Shown here one piece after another: positions 1-8,053 of a DNA stretch of 64,000 nt. The stretch's first letter is position 1. Each line of letters begins with the position of its first letter. Origin of the DNA: Streptosporangium canum (lineage in GTDB: Bacteria; Actinomycetota; Actinomycetes; Streptosporangiales; Streptosporangiaceae); contig NZ_FOQY01000011.1 of the NCBI RefSeq assembly GCF_900113865.1, positions 59,585-123,584 of the forward strand, read 5' to 3'. The notes under the pieces were generated by a model. The model was not told where the DNA came from. It made no database searches and saw nothing but the letters and a program-made list of their open reading frames with translations. Made by a program: the position numbers and the translations under genes.

Positions 1-366
1 CCGCAGTCCGCGCCCAACCCGCTCGCCGACTACCTCGAGGCGCTGGCGGCGGTGCGCAAGTTCGACGTGGACGAGGTGCTGCCCGCGCACGAGTACCGGT
101 TCCTGGAGCTGGCCGACCGGGTCGACCACGTGATCGCCCACCACGAGGAGCGGCTGGCCGAGATCGAGGCGGTGGTCGGCGCCGGGGACGGGGTCACCTG
201 CTGGGGCGCGGCGACCGGGCTGAGGTGGGCGCGCCCGTGGGAGACCATCCCGCCGTTCATGCGCCGGGGGGCGAACAACGAGACGCTGGCCCACCTGGTC
301 TGGCTGGAGGCCAGGGGCCGGCTGCGCCGGGTCGCCGGTGAGCCCGACCTGTGGTTTCCCGCGTAA
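1..366 (+). CDS. MBL-fold metallo-hydrolase, C-terminal fragment
   Basis: Frame 1 is open from the window edge to a TAA at 364-366, so only the last 121 codons of the gene are present. The visible part contains LPAHEYRF, matching the late metal-binding histidine of metallo-beta-lactamase-fold hydrolases. It is followed by a helical stretch (HVIAHHEERLAEI) and a winged-helix-like tail with NNETLAHLVWLEARGRLRR, as in the LACTB2/glyoxalase-like subgroup whose C-terminal domain packs on the active site. The substrate cannot be inferred. A separate promoter follows at 429, so it is unlikely to belong to the sulfur operon. The HxHxDH metal motif should lie upstream of the window. Confidence 0.75.
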   Translation, partial: PQSAPNPLADYLEALAAVRKFDVDEVLPAHEYRFLELADRVDHVIAHHEERLAEIEAVVGAGDGVTCWGAATGLRWARPWETIPPFMRRGANNETLAHLVWLEARGRLRRVAGEPDLWFPA

Positions 367-428
367 TCCCTGGTGGGGTCGGGTGTCGATTCCCTCCAAA
401 GCATTTCATGCAAAACAAGTAGGAAATA

Positions 429-457
429 TTGACTTAGTGCCGAGTCGTGCGTAGCTT
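429..457 (+). promoter_or_regulatory. sigma-70 type promoter of the sulfur operon
   Basis: TTGACT at 429-434 and TAGCTT at 452-457 are separated by 17 bases, close to the housekeeping consensus. The expected transcription start falls at about 464-465, exactly on the ATG of the leader peptide at 465, so the transcript would be leaderless. Confidence 0.6.
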
Positions 458-464
458 CTCCGGT

Positions 465-533
465 ATGGGCCTCTATCTGACCCGGTGTGCACATGTCGAC
501 TTCTGTCGAGTGTCCAGCGCCCAGTGTCCGTGA
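465..533 (+). CDS. leaderless Cys-containing leader peptide (putative attenuator uORF)
   Basis: This 22-codon ORF begins on the ATG at 465, at the predicted transcription start, and ends with TGA at 531-533, 45 bases before the transporter gene. It contains RCAHVDFCRVSSAQCP. It resembles the actinobacterial putative leader peptides with an R-x-HVDL-x-RV-x-S core found before sulfur-uptake and cysteine genes. Three of its 22 residues are cysteine. By analogy with known leaderless Cys-rich uORFs, slow translation when cysteine is scarce would alter expression of the downstream SsuA-like gene. Recognition and position are direct observations; the attenuation mechanism is inferred. Confidence 0.6.
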   Translation: MGLYLTRCAHVDFCRVSSAQCP

Positions 534-578
534 TCACGAACCGACTCCACCGTCCCCTCATTTCTCAGGACGTCAATC

Positions 579-1589
579 GTGATCAAGCTCAGACAAGTCC
601 CTCTCTCCGTGCTGCTGGTGGGGCTCCTCACCGCCTGCGGCGCGCGGGCCGCCGCCGAACCCGGCGGCCCCGAGACCCTGGAGCTCCGCTACCAGGGCAG
701 CGTCGGCGCCGTCACCTTCCCCGAGTTCGCCGAGGAGCTCGGCTACCTCGGCCCCATCAAGCTCACGTGGATCGGCAACACGATCTCCGGTCCGCAGGAC
801 ATCCAGGCCGCGGCCACCGGTCAGACCGACTTCGGCGGCGCCTTCAACGGCGCCATCGTCAAGCTGGTCGCGGCCAGGGCCCCCATCAAGGCCGTGATCG
901 GCTACTACGGCAGCGACAAGGACAGCTACATCGGCTACTTCGTGGCCGACGGCTCACCGATCAGGGGCCCGCGCGACCTGATCGGCAAGAAGATCGGGGT
1001 CAACACCCTGGGCGCCCATCTGGAGGCGGCGCTCAAGGAGTACCTCAAGCGCGGCGGGCTGACCCCCGGCGAGATCAAGCAGGTCGAACTGGTCGTCGTG
1101 CCACCGGTCAACACCGAGCAGGCGCTCCGCCAGGGCCGGATCGACGTGGCCGCGCTGAGCGGCATCCTCCGCGACAAGGCGCTGCTGCGCGGCGGGATCC
1201 GCCCGCTCTTCAAGGACGTCGACCTGTTCGGCCCCTTCACCGCCGGGAGCGTCGTGCTCACCGAGCGGTTCATCGAGCGGAACCCGAACACCACGAAGAA
1301 GTTCGTCGAGGCCTTCGCCAAGGCCGTCGAGTGGACCCGGACCCACTCCCGCGAAGAGGTCGTCGCCAAGGCGAAAGAGATCATCGCCAAGCGGAAGCGG
1401 AACGAGGACACCACCGCCATCGAGTTCTGGAAGAGCAGCGGGGTGGCCAACAAGGGCGGCGTGATCGACGCCAGGGAGTTCCAGACCTGGGTCGACTGGC
1501 TGGAGCGCGAGGGCGAGATCAAGAAGGGTCAGGTCAGGGCCGAGGACCTCTTCACCAATGCCTACAACCCGTTCGGAGGCACCCGATGA
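579..1589 (+). CDS. ABC transporter substrate-binding lipoprotein (aliphatic sulfonate/nitrate/taurine class)
   Basis: This 336-aa protein starts at GTG 579 with an AGGA sequence about 9 bases upstream. The N-terminus is a lipoprotein signal (LSVLLVGLLTACGAR, lipobox LTAC), so the mature protein is anchored outside the membrane. The body has the SsuA/TauA/NMT1-like periplasmic-binding fold, including ISGPQDIQAAATGQTDFGGAF near residues 68-88 and GKKIGVNTLGAHLEAALKEY near 134-153. It is the first structural gene of an operon with an ATPase, a permease and an FMN-dependent monooxygenase, which favours an organosulfur ligand such as a sulfonate. Nitrate or another small anion is the alternative. 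The stop overlaps the next start (ATGA). Confidence 0.85.
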   Translation: MIKLRQVPLSVLLVGLLTACGARAAAEPGGPETLELRYQGSVGAVTFPEFAEELGYLGPIKLTWIGNTISGPQDIQAAATGQTDFGGAFNGAIVKLVAARAPIKAVIGYYGSDKDSYIGYFVADGSPIRGPRDLIGKKIGVNTLGAHLEAALKEYLKRGGLTPGEIKQVELVVVPPVNTEQALRQGRIDVAALSGILRDKALLRGGIRPLFKDVDLFGPFTAGSVVLTERFIERNPNTTKKFVEAFAKAVEWTRTHSREEVVAKAKEIIAKRKRNEDTTAIEFWKSSGVANKGGVIDAREFQTWVDWLEREGEIKKGQVRAEDLFTNAYNPFGGTR

Positions 1590-2380
1590 AGATCCAGATC
1601 CAGGGAGTCGGCAAGGAGTTCCGCGTGCGCGGCGCCGGCCGGCCGTTCACCGCGCTCGACGACGTCACCCTCGACGTGCGGGCCGGGGAGTTGCTCACCC
1701 TCGTCGGGCCGAGCGGTTGCGGCAAGTCCACCCTCCTCGACCTGCTCGCCGGGCTGACCGAGCCGACCAGCGGCCGGATCCTGCTGGACGGCGCCCCCGT
1801 CGACGGCCCCGGCCTGGACCGGGGGATCGTCTTCCAGCAGTACGCGCTGTTCCCCTGGCGCACCGCGCTGTCCAACGTCGAGTTCGGGTTGGCGGCGAAA
1901 GCCGTACCGAGGAAGGAGCGCGCCGAGCGGGCCAGGTCCTATCTGGACCTGGTCGGGCTGCGCGGGTTCGAGGAGCGCTATCCGCACGAGCTGTCCGGAG
2001 GCATGCGCCAGCGCGTGGCCATCGCCCGGAGCCTCGCCTTCGACCCGGACGTGCTGCTGATGGACGAGCCGTTCGCCGCGCTGGACGCGCAGACCCGCGA
2101 GTCCCTCCAGGAGGAGCTGCTGCGGATCTGGGAGAAGACCGGCAAGACGATCGTGTTCATCACCCACGGCATCGACGAGGCCGTCTATCTCGGCCGGCGG
2201 GTCGCGGTCATGACCTCCCGGCCCGGCCGGATCAAGCGGGTCGTCGACGTCGAGTTCGACTCCCGCGACGGAGACCTGCGGGCCGACGCGCGCTTCGGCG
2301 AGTACCGGCACCAGGTGTGGACGCTGCTCCGTGACGAGGTCGCGGCCGCCAGAACGGAGGAGGTGGTCCACGTTGGCTAG
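1586..2380 (+). CDS. ABC transporter ATP-binding protein (SsuB/TauB class)
   Basis: This 264-aa protein starts at ATG 1586, overlapping the preceding stop. It is a complete nucleotide-binding domain: Walker A GPSGCGKST near residues 43-51, Q-loop in IVFQQYALFPWR, signature LSGGMRQR, Walker B VLLMDEPFAALD and the H-loop THGIDEAVYL. The QYALFPWRTALSNV stretch is typical of the nitrate/sulfonate/taurine subfamily. It should energise the permease that follows. The C-terminus contains the GGAGGAGG ribosome-binding site of the next gene, so the genes are translationally linked. Confidence 0.9.
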   Translation: MKIQIQGVGKEFRVRGAGRPFTALDDVTLDVRAGELLTLVGPSGCGKSTLLDLLAGLTEPTSGRILLDGAPVDGPGLDRGIVFQQYALFPWRTALSNVEFGLAAKAVPRKERAERARSYLDLVGLRGFEERYPHELSGGMRQRVAIARSLAFDPDVLLMDEPFAALDAQTRESLQEELLRIWEKTGKTIVFITHGIDEAVYLGRRVAVMTSRPGRIKRVVDVEFDSRDGDLRADARFGEYRHQVWTLLRDEVAAARTEEVVHVG

Positions 2381-3191
2381 CCTCTCGACCGGCGTCACCG
2401 CCGCCGGTCTCCCGGCCGGCGTCTCCGCCGGCCTGGGACGCCTGGCCGCGACGGCGGGCCGGCGCGTCGCCGCCCTGGGCGTGCTCGCCGCGCTCTGGGA
2501 GAGCCTGCCCCGCCTGCGGGTGGTGGATCCCACCTTCCTGACGCCGCTGTCGGAGGTCCTGGTGGCCTGGTGGGACCTGCTCCTGTCCGGGGAGCTGCTC
2601 GAACACACCCAGGCCAGCCTGATCAGGTCCCTGGCCGGATTCGCCCTGGCGATCGTCGTGGCCATCCCCCTCGGCCTGCTGATCGGCTGGTACAAGCCGG
2701 TGGCCGAGCTGCTCGACCCGGTGCTCGAACTGTTCCGCAACACCGCGGCGCTCGCCCTGCTCCCGGTGTTCGTGCTCATCCTCGGGCTCGGCGAGACCTC
2801 CAAGATCTCGATCATCCTGTACGCCTGCGCCTGGCCGATCCTGCTCAACACGGTCGCCGGGGTGAAGAGCGTGGACCCCCTGCTGATCAAGTCGGCGCGG
2901 TCCATGGGGCTCCGCCCGGTCCGGCTGTTCCAGAAGGTGATCCTCCCGGCCGCGGTGCCCACGATCTTCACCGGCATCCGGCTCGCCGGGGCCTACTCGA
3001 TCCTCGTGCTGGTCGCCGCCGAGATGGTCGGCGCCAAGGCCGGCCTGGGCTACCTGATCACCTACGCCCAGTTCAACTTCCGGGTGCCCGACATGTACGC
3101 CGGAATCCTCACGATCTCCGTGCTCGGACTGCTCTTCAACCAGCTCCTCGTCCGTCTGGAGCGCCGCTTCTCGACGTGGAGGACCACCTGA
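2373..3191 (+). CDS. ABC transporter permease (SsuC/TauC class)
   Basis: I place the start at TTG 2373, because a strong GGAGGAGG lies at 2357-2364 with 8-base spacing. An in-frame GTG at 2331 would add 14 Arg/Pro-rich residues and lacks a comparable site. The 272-aa product has about six hydrophobic membrane segments (for example FALAIVVAIPLGLLIGWY and ALALLPVFVLILGLG). It carries the permease EAA-like loop SARSMGLRPVRLFQKVILPAAVPTIFTGIRL in which the ATPase docks. It overlaps the ATPase gene by 8 bases and the monooxygenase by 1 base (TGATG). Confidence 0.88.
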   Translation: MASLSTGVTAAGLPAGVSAGLGRLAATAGRRVAALGVLAALWESLPRLRVVDPTFLTPLSEVLVAWWDLLLSGELLEHTQASLIRSLAGFALAIVVAIPLGLLIGWYKPVAELLDPVLELFRNTAALALLPVFVLILGLGETSKISIILYACAWPILLNTVAGVKSVDPLLIKSARSMGLRPVRLFQKVILPAAVPTIFTGIRLAGAYSILVLVAAEMVGAKAGLGYLITYAQFNFRVPDMYAGILTISVLGLLFNQLLVRLERRFSTWRTT

Positions 3192-4519
3192 TGGCCACCC
3201 GGAAACTGCATCTGAACGCCTTCCTGATGGGCGTCGGCCACCACGAGGCCGCCTGGCGGCACCCGCGCACCGAACCCGCCAGGATCGCCGACGTCCGGCA
3301 CTACCAGGAGCTCGCCCGGATCGCCGAGCGCGGCAGGCTCGACTCGGTCTTCCTCGCCGACGGCCTGGCCCTGTGGGGCGACGTCAGGCACAACGCGCTC
3401 GGCGGGCTGGAGCCCCTCACGCTGCTGGCGGCGCTGGCCACCGCGACCGAGCACATCGGCCTGGTCGCGACGGTCTCCACCACCTACAACGAGCCGTTCC
3501 ACGTGGCCCGCAAGTTCGCCTCGCTGGACCACATCAGCGGCGGCCGGGCCGGCTGGAACATCGTCACCTCGGCGAGCGAGGCCGAGGCGCACAACTTCGG
3601 CGTCGAACGCCCCGCCCACAAGGACCGCTACGACCGCGCCGCCGAGTTCCTGGAGGTCGTCACCAAGCTCTGGGACAGCTGGGAGGACGGGGCGATCCTG
3701 GGCGACCGCCGCAGCGGGGACTACGCCGACACCACCAGGATCCACGCCCTCGACCACGCCGGCCACCACTTCCGGGTCCGGGGCCCGCTGAACACCTCCC
3801 GCCCCCCGCAGGGCCACCCCCTGCTGGTCCAGGCCGGCTCCTCCGAGGACGGCAAGGAGTTCGCCGCCCGCTTCGCCGAGGCCGTGTTCACCGCGCAGCA
3901 GACCCTCCAGGAGGGCCGGGAGTTCTACGCCGACCTCAAGTCCCGTCTCGGCCGGTACGGCAGGCGCGGAGACGAGCTGCTGATCCTCCCCGGCATCTCG
4001 CCGATCATCGGCTCCACCGAGCGGGAGGCGCTCCTGCTGGAGAAGGAGCTCGAAGAGCTGATCATCCCCGAGTACGGCGTGCGGCAGCTCTCGGGGATCC
4101 TCGGCGTGGACCTGTCGGGCCATCCGCTCGACAGCCCCCTGCCCGAGGTGTCCCCACCGGCCGACGGCCAGCAGAGCCGGTTCAAGCTCGTCACCGATCT
4201 CGCCCGGCGCGAGCGGCTGACCCTGCGGGAGCTGATCAACCGCCTGGCCGGAGGCCGGGGGCACCGCGTGGTCACCGGCACTCCCGAGCAGGTCGCCGAC
4301 CAGATCCAGAAGTGGTTCACCAGCGGCGCCGCCGACGGCTTCAACATCATGCCGCCGGTCCTGCCGAGCGGCCTGGAGGACTTCGTCGACCACGTCGTAC
4401 CCGAGTTGCAGGTCCGTGGCCTGTTCCGCACCGAGTACGAAGGCCGCACGCTGCGCCAGAACTACGGCCTGGCGCGTCCGGCATCCCGTTTCGAGCAGAA
4501 GGCGCCGGTGGCTTCATGA
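3191..4519 (+). CDS. FMN-dependent monooxygenase, NtaA/SnaA/DszA family
   Basis: This 442-aa protein starts at the ATG overlapping the permease stop. It is a bacterial-luciferase-like TIM barrel of the nitrilotriacetate/dibenzothiophene-sulfone monooxygenase type. Visible family motifs are DSVFLADG, the GLVATVSTTYNEPFHVAR stretch, LDHISGGRAGWNIVTS and HKDRYDRAAEFLEV. The enzyme uses FMNH2 supplied by a separate reductase, and two reductase genes follow immediately. With the sulfonate-type importer, the likely role is oxidative C-S (or C-N) bond cleavage of an imported compound to release sulfite for sulfur assimilation. The exact substrate cannot be read from sequence. Confidence 0.85.
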   Translation: MATRKLHLNAFLMGVGHHEAAWRHPRTEPARIADVRHYQELARIAERGRLDSVFLADGLALWGDVRHNALGGLEPLTLLAALATATEHIGLVATVSTTYNEPFHVARKFASLDHISGGRAGWNIVTSASEAEAHNFGVERPAHKDRYDRAAEFLEVVTKLWDSWEDGAILGDRRSGDYADTTRIHALDHAGHHFRVRGPLNTSRPPQGHPLLVQAGSSEDGKEFAARFAEAVFTAQQTLQEGREFYADLKSRLGRYGRRGDELLILPGISPIIGSTEREALLLEKELEELIIPEYGVRQLSGILGVDLSGHPLDSPLPEVSPPADGQQSRFKLVTDLARRERLTLRELINRLAGGRGHRVVTGTPEQVADQIQKWFTSGAADGFNIMPPVLPSGLEDFVDHVVPELQVRGLFRTEYEGRTLRQNYGLARPASRFEQKAPVAS

Positions 4520-5037
4520 GCATCGTGACCGTGGTGGGCAACCCGCGAGCCGGGTCGCGCACGTATGACGTGGCCGTCCAGGCCACCCGGACCATCGCCC
4601 GGCGGATCGGCCGCGAGGGGCCGTCCGAGATCGTCGACCTGTCCGCCCTCGCCCCCCTGCTGTTCGCGCCGGAGGCGTCGTCCGCCGTGGAGGCCGCGCT
4701 GGAGATCCTCACCCAGGCGAGCGTCCTGGTGGTGGCGAGCCCGACCTACAAGGGCACCTACACCGGCCTGCTCAAGACCTTCCTCGACCGGCTGCCGGGG
4801 GGCGCGCTGGCCGCCACCGTCGCGCTGCCGCTGCTGGTGATGGGGGACGCGCGGCATGCCCTGGCGGTGGAGGTCCATTTCCGGCCGCTCCTGGTCGAGC
4901 TGGGAGCCACGGTCCCCACCCCGGGTCTGGCGCTGCTGGAGTCCGAGATCCCCGACCTCGACGCCGTTCTCGGCCGCTGGGCCGGACGGGTCGTTCCTCA
5001 GGTCGCCGCGGCGCTCAGGGAAGGAGCTCCGGCATGA
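4516..5037 (+). CDS. NAD(P)H-dependent FMN reductase (SsuE/MsuE-like flavodoxin fold)
   Basis: This 173-aa protein starts at ATG 4516, overlapping the monooxygenase stop. It opens with SIVTVVGNPRAGSRTYDVA, the phosphate-binding loop of the NADPH-dependent FMN reductase family, and has the conserved ASPTYKGTYTGLLKTFLDRL near residues 74-93. It should supply reduced FMN to the monooxygenase encoded just upstream. Length and domain are usual for SsuE-like reductases. A second, unrelated flavin reductase lies downstream at 5218. Confidence 0.85.
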   Translation: MSIVTVVGNPRAGSRTYDVAVQATRTIARRIGREGPSEIVDLSALAPLLFAPEASSAVEAALEILTQASVLVVASPTYKGTYTGLLKTFLDRLPGGALAATVALPLLVMGDARHALAVEVHFRPLLVELGATVPTPGLALLESEIPDLDAVLGRWAGRVVPQVAAALREGAPA

Positions 5038-5107
5038 CATCGGGAAGAGATGGGGTTATGAATGGGTTGCCGACCATAAGCGTGTTTCATGCCGCCGAGG
5101 AGGAAAC

Positions 5108-5221
5108 GTGATCGGGCGGAGCGAGGTAGCCGGAAGGCGGAGCACCTTGATGATGTTCGATGAGCCGCCGAGGTCCCACGAGCCCACGCGTCCCCCCGGC
5201 TTCCCGAACGAGGACTCATGA
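5108..5221 (+). CDS. possible 37-aa ORF coupled to flavin reductase
   Basis: A GTG at 5108 follows GAGGAGGAAAC, one of the best ribosome-binding sites in the operon. The reading frame runs 37 codons to a TGA that overlaps the ATG of the flavin reductase at 5218. The product (ending PPGFPNEDS) is polar and resembles nothing I recognise. It could be a small coupling peptide that carries ribosomes onto the next gene, or a chance ORF. Confidence 0.3.
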   Translation: MIGRSEVAGRRSTLMMFDEPPRSHEPTRPPGFPNEDS

Positions 5222-5724
5222 CCGAGACCCTGCCCGGCCGGGCGGTCGACGGCGAGCGGTTCCGGCAGGCGCTGGCGGTCCACGCCGCCGGGGTGGTCGT
5301 GGTCACCGCGCAGTCCGAGGGGATCCCGGCCGGCCTGACGGCCACCTCGTTCTCCTCGGTCAGTCTCGCGCCCCCACTGGTCTCCTTCTACGTCGACCAG
5401 TCCTCGACCACCTGGCCCTGGCTCCGCCAGGCCGACCACTTCGCGGTGAACGTGCTGGCCAGCGACCAGGCCGAGCTGGCCTCCCGGTTCGCGCGCAAGG
5501 GCGTCGACCGCTTCGCCGCCCCGACCTCCTGGCGGCCCGGCCCGCTGGGCGTCCCCCTTCTGAACGGCGCGTCCGCCCAGCTGATCTGCTCCCCGCACTC
5601 CACCGTCGACATAGGGGACCACGTCCTCGTGGTCGGCCTCGTCACCGAGACCAACCTCGACCCCGGCGGCCGCCCGCTCCTCTACCACCAGGGACGCTTC
5701 GGCCGCTTCATCCCGCACCCCTGA
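5218..5724 (+). CDS. flavin reductase family protein (FMN-binding split barrel)
   Basis: This 168-aa protein starts at ATG 5218 with GAGGA upstream. It shows the flavin-reductase-like pattern: HAAGVVVVTAQSEGIPAGLTATSFSSVSLAPPLVSFYV at residues 18-55, HFAVNVLASDQAELASRFA, and a C-terminal HVLVVGLV...LLYHQGRF. These proteins reduce FMN or FAD with NAD(P)H for two-component monooxygenases. It is the last gene of the sulfur operon and is followed by a strong hairpin. The operon therefore encodes two different flavin reductases. This one may serve the same NtaA-like enzyme or another oxygenase elsewhere. Confidence 0.85.
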   Translation: MTETLPGRAVDGERFRQALAVHAAGVVVVTAQSEGIPAGLTATSFSSVSLAPPLVSFYVDQSSTTWPWLRQADHFAVNVLASDQAELASRFARKGVDRFAAPTSWRPGPLGVPLLNGASAQLICSPHSTVDIGDHVLVVGLVTETNLDPGGRPLLYHQGRFGRFIPHP

Positions 5725-5730
5725 CCCCGC

Positions 5731-5762
5731 GGGGGAACGCCTCTCGTCCGGGGCGTTCCCCC
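5731..5762 (+). terminator. hairpin terminator of the sulfur operon
   Basis: A perfect 11-bp stem, GGGGGAACGCC at 5731-5741 with its complement at 5752-5762 and a 10-base loop, begins 6 bases after the flavin reductase stop. There is no U-run, as is common in high-GC actinomycetes. It may also stop leftward transcription. Confidence 0.6.
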
Positions 5763-5872
5763 ATGGACGGCGGGTCGGCGGCGGCCGTCGAAGCTCGGCC
5801 CGTCGCGGACGCCCGCGCATCGGGGGCAGCCGATCCCGCGGCCGGTGGCGACGCCGTCCCGGGCGGGCGCGG

Positions 5873-6931
5873 TCAGGTGAGACGGACGGTGCCCCGGCCG
5901 GTGGCGAGGGGCAGGTCCAGGAGGGTGCGGATGCCGGGCGGGGCGGCGCAGAGGGCGGGCACCGTGTTGACCGCGTGGGCGGCGGCGCCGGCCAGGCCGT
6001 GGGACATCTCCTCGACGGCGAGCGTCATCTGGGGGACGCCCTCGATGTGGACGGTGAAGCCGGGCTCGGGCCAGCGGCGCACCTTGGTGGCGTCGGCCTT
6101 GTAGACGCACTCCACGGTCATGAAGGGGCGGCCGCGGACGAGGCCGGTGAACGTCCAGCGGGAGGCGCACACGGTGCCGACCCTGACCATGCCCGCGGCG
6201 ATCTCGAACTCCTCGGCGGCGAGCTCGAACTCGTCGCTCTCCTCGACCTCGTCGAGGGTCACGTCGAGGTTGCCCGCCACGAACTGCACACTCTCGGCGA
6301 ACAGCGAGCGCTGGAAGGCGCGGAACGGGCGGACGGCGGCGGCGTAGTCCTTGGCCGAGCGGGTGAAGCCGAACAGGTCGACCACGATCTGGCGGGACGG
6401 GTGGCCCCGGAAGTCGGAGGACTCGCGGACGTAGATGTGGTCGATCCGGTTGGACAGCCCGGTCAGGGCGAGGGGGAGCAGGTCGCTCATGAAGCCGGGA
6501 TTGATGCCGGTGCCGTGCAGGGAGGCGTTCCCGGCGCGGCAGGCGGCCTCCAGGCGTTCCACCACGCCGGGGCCGTAGCACTGGGGGTAGACGAACCCGG
6601 TCGTGGTGACGACGTTCTTGCCCGAGGCGAGCAGGGCGCAGATCGTCTCCACGTCGCTCGGGTGGTCGCCGCCGAAGTAGGAGGCGGGCAGCGGCATGTG
6701 CAGCACGCAGTCGGCCTCGGTGGCGAGGATCTCGTCGACGTCGTCGGTGCAGGTGACTCCGGTCGCGGGCAGTCCGACGAGCGTGCCGGCGTCCTGACCC
6801 AGCTTGTCGGGGTCGTAGACGAGGACCCCGACGAGATCGAACTCCGGACGGGTGATCAGGGCGCGCAGTGAGTAGCGTCCAACGGCGCCGGTGGCCCATT
6901 GGATCACTCGGAGGGGCGGAGATGAGGGCAT
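5873..6931 (-). CDS. dihydrodipicolinate-reductase-like NAD(P)H-dependent dehydrogenase
   Basis: This 352-aa protein has an N-terminal Rossmann fold (VIQWATGAVGRYSLRAL at about 9-25) and the FDLVGVLVYDPDKLGQDAG and GKNVVTTTGFVYP stretches. These are typical of the actinobacterial and mycobacterial dihydrodipicolinate-reductase-like or amine-dehydrogenase-related family. It lacks the lysine-pathway context of DapB and is longer than DapB (about 250 aa), so a different carbonyl or imine substrate is likely. It is divergent from the SDR at 7149, and the two probably share a control region. The true substrate is unknown. Confidence 0.7.
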   Translation of the reverse strand: MPSSPPLRVIQWATGAVGRYSLRALITRPEFDLVGVLVYDPDKLGQDAGTLVGLPATGVTCTDDVDEILATEADCVLHMPLPASYFGGDHPSDVETICALLASGKNVVTTTGFVYPQCYGPGVVERLEAACRAGNASLHGTGINPGFMSDLLPLALTGLSNRIDHIYVRESSDFRGHPSRQIVVDLFGFTRSAKDYAAAVRPFRAFQRSLFAESVQFVAGNLDVTLDEVEESDEFELAAEEFEIAAGMVRVGTVCASRWTFTGLVRGRPFMTVECVYKADATKVRRWPEPGFTVHIEGVPQMTLAVEEMSHGLAGAAAHAVNTVPALCAAPPGIRTLLDLPLATGRGTVRLT

Positions 6932-7120
6932 GCGTTGCCTCCAGCCCGGGTCTCTGGGCGGGGCCGTGCTGGGAGGAGTGTCGTCGTTGACCCTCGCCCT
7001 GTTCGGGGCAGAAACTTTAACAGAAATTCACGCGCCCGATCACTATCCGCGACGATTCGGCAGCCTGTCGTCTCTCGTCATGGTCCTGCGGGGACCGGCA
7101 GGCTATGGTTCAAGGAAAAC

Positions 7121-7133
7121 AGAACTATGTTCT
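7121..7133. promoter_or_regulatory. palindromic operator candidate before SDR gene
   Basis: AGAAC-TAT-GTTCT is a perfect palindrome with a 3-base centre, 15 bases before the SDR start. Its central TATGTT fits a -10 box for the SDR. A regulator bound here would block that promoter. The half-sites resemble those of TetR-family regulators of lipid metabolism, but the spacing differs from the KstR consensus. Confidence 0.4.
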
Positions 7134-7148
7134 CGTGGGAGAGTGCGG

Positions 7149-8045
7149 ATGTCAGAGCTGCGGTTTGACGGCAAGGTCGCGGTCATCACCGGCGCCGGGC
7201 ACGGTCTCGGTCGCTCACACGCGCTGTCGCTGGCCGAGCGCGGCGCCAAGGTCGTCGTCAACGACCTCGGCGGCGCGCTGGACGGCACGGGTGCCTCCAC
7301 CGGCCCGGCCGCCGACGTGGTCGAGCTGATCAACAAGAACGGCGGCGAGGCGGTCGCCAGCACCGACGACGTCGCGACCCCGGAGGGCGCCCAGGCGATC
7401 GTGCGGGCCGCGATCGACGCCTTCGGGCGGCTGGACGTCGTCGTCAACAACGCCGGCATCCTGCGCGACAAGTCCTTCGGCAAGATGAGCGTCGAGGAGT
7501 TCGACCAGGTCCTCGCCGTCCACGTGCGCGGCTCGTTCCTGGTGAGCCGCGCGGCCTTCCCGTACCTCAAGGAGCAGGGCTACGGCCGGATCGTCAACAC
7601 CTCCTCGCCCGCCGGACTGTTCGGCAACTTCGGCCAGGCCAACTACTCCACGGCGAAGATGGGCCTGGTCGGCCTGACCAAGACGCTCGGCATCGAGGGC
7701 GCCAGGGCGGGGATCAAGGCCAACGCGATCGCGCCGGTCGCCTGGACCCGGATGACCGAGGCGCTGCTGCCGGCCGAGTTCGAGGCCAAGTTCACCGCGG
7801 AGCGGGTCAGCGCGCTGGTGACGTTCCTGGCGCACGAGTCCTGCGAGACCAGCGGGGAGGTCTTCAGCGTCGGCGGCGGCCGGATCGCCCGGGTCTTCGT
7901 GGCCGAGGGGCCCGGCTGGCGGCAGGACGACCACACGGTCGAGGACATCCGGGACAACTGGGAGGCCATCATGGCCGAGCAGCCGTACCTGACCCCCATC
8001 GCCCTCGGCCAGCAGGCGTCCGCCTCCATGAAGGCCATGCTCTGA
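7149..8045 (+). CDS. short-chain dehydrogenase (MFE-2-like 3-hydroxyacyl-CoA dehydrogenase type)
   Basis: This 298-aa protein starts at ATG 7149, with GGGAGAG about 8 bases upstream. It has the NAD-binding TGAGHGLG, the VVVNDLGG strand, NNAG at the fourth beta strand, and the catalytic Ser with YSTAK. The pattern VVNDLGGALDGTG followed by AADVVELINKNGGEAVA is that of the dehydrogenase domain of multifunctional enzyme 2 and related steroid or acyl-CoA dehydrogenases. The C-terminal extension (EDIRDNWEAIM) also fits that subgroup. Oxidation of a 3-hydroxyacyl-CoA or a steroid hydroxyl is likely. It ends at a strong terminator. Confidence 0.82.
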   Translation: MSELRFDGKVAVITGAGHGLGRSHALSLAERGAKVVVNDLGGALDGTGASTGPAADVVELINKNGGEAVASTDDVATPEGAQAIVRAAIDAFGRLDVVVNNAGILRDKSFGKMSVEEFDQVLAVHVRGSFLVSRAAFPYLKEQGYGRIVNTSSPAGLFGNFGQANYSTAKMGLVGLTKTLGIEGARAGIKANAIAPVAWTRMTEALLPAEFEAKFTAERVSALVTFLAHESCETSGEVFSVGGGRIARVFVAEGPGWRQDDHTVEDIRDNWEAIMAEQPYLTPIALGQQASASMKAML

Positions 8046-8053
8046 CCGGATGA

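Noticed and set aside
485..2380. 631-codon open frame starting at 485
   Set aside because: Only the part from ATG 1586 is the ATPase. The upstream part is the Arg/Pro-rich shadow of the binding-protein gene in another frame.
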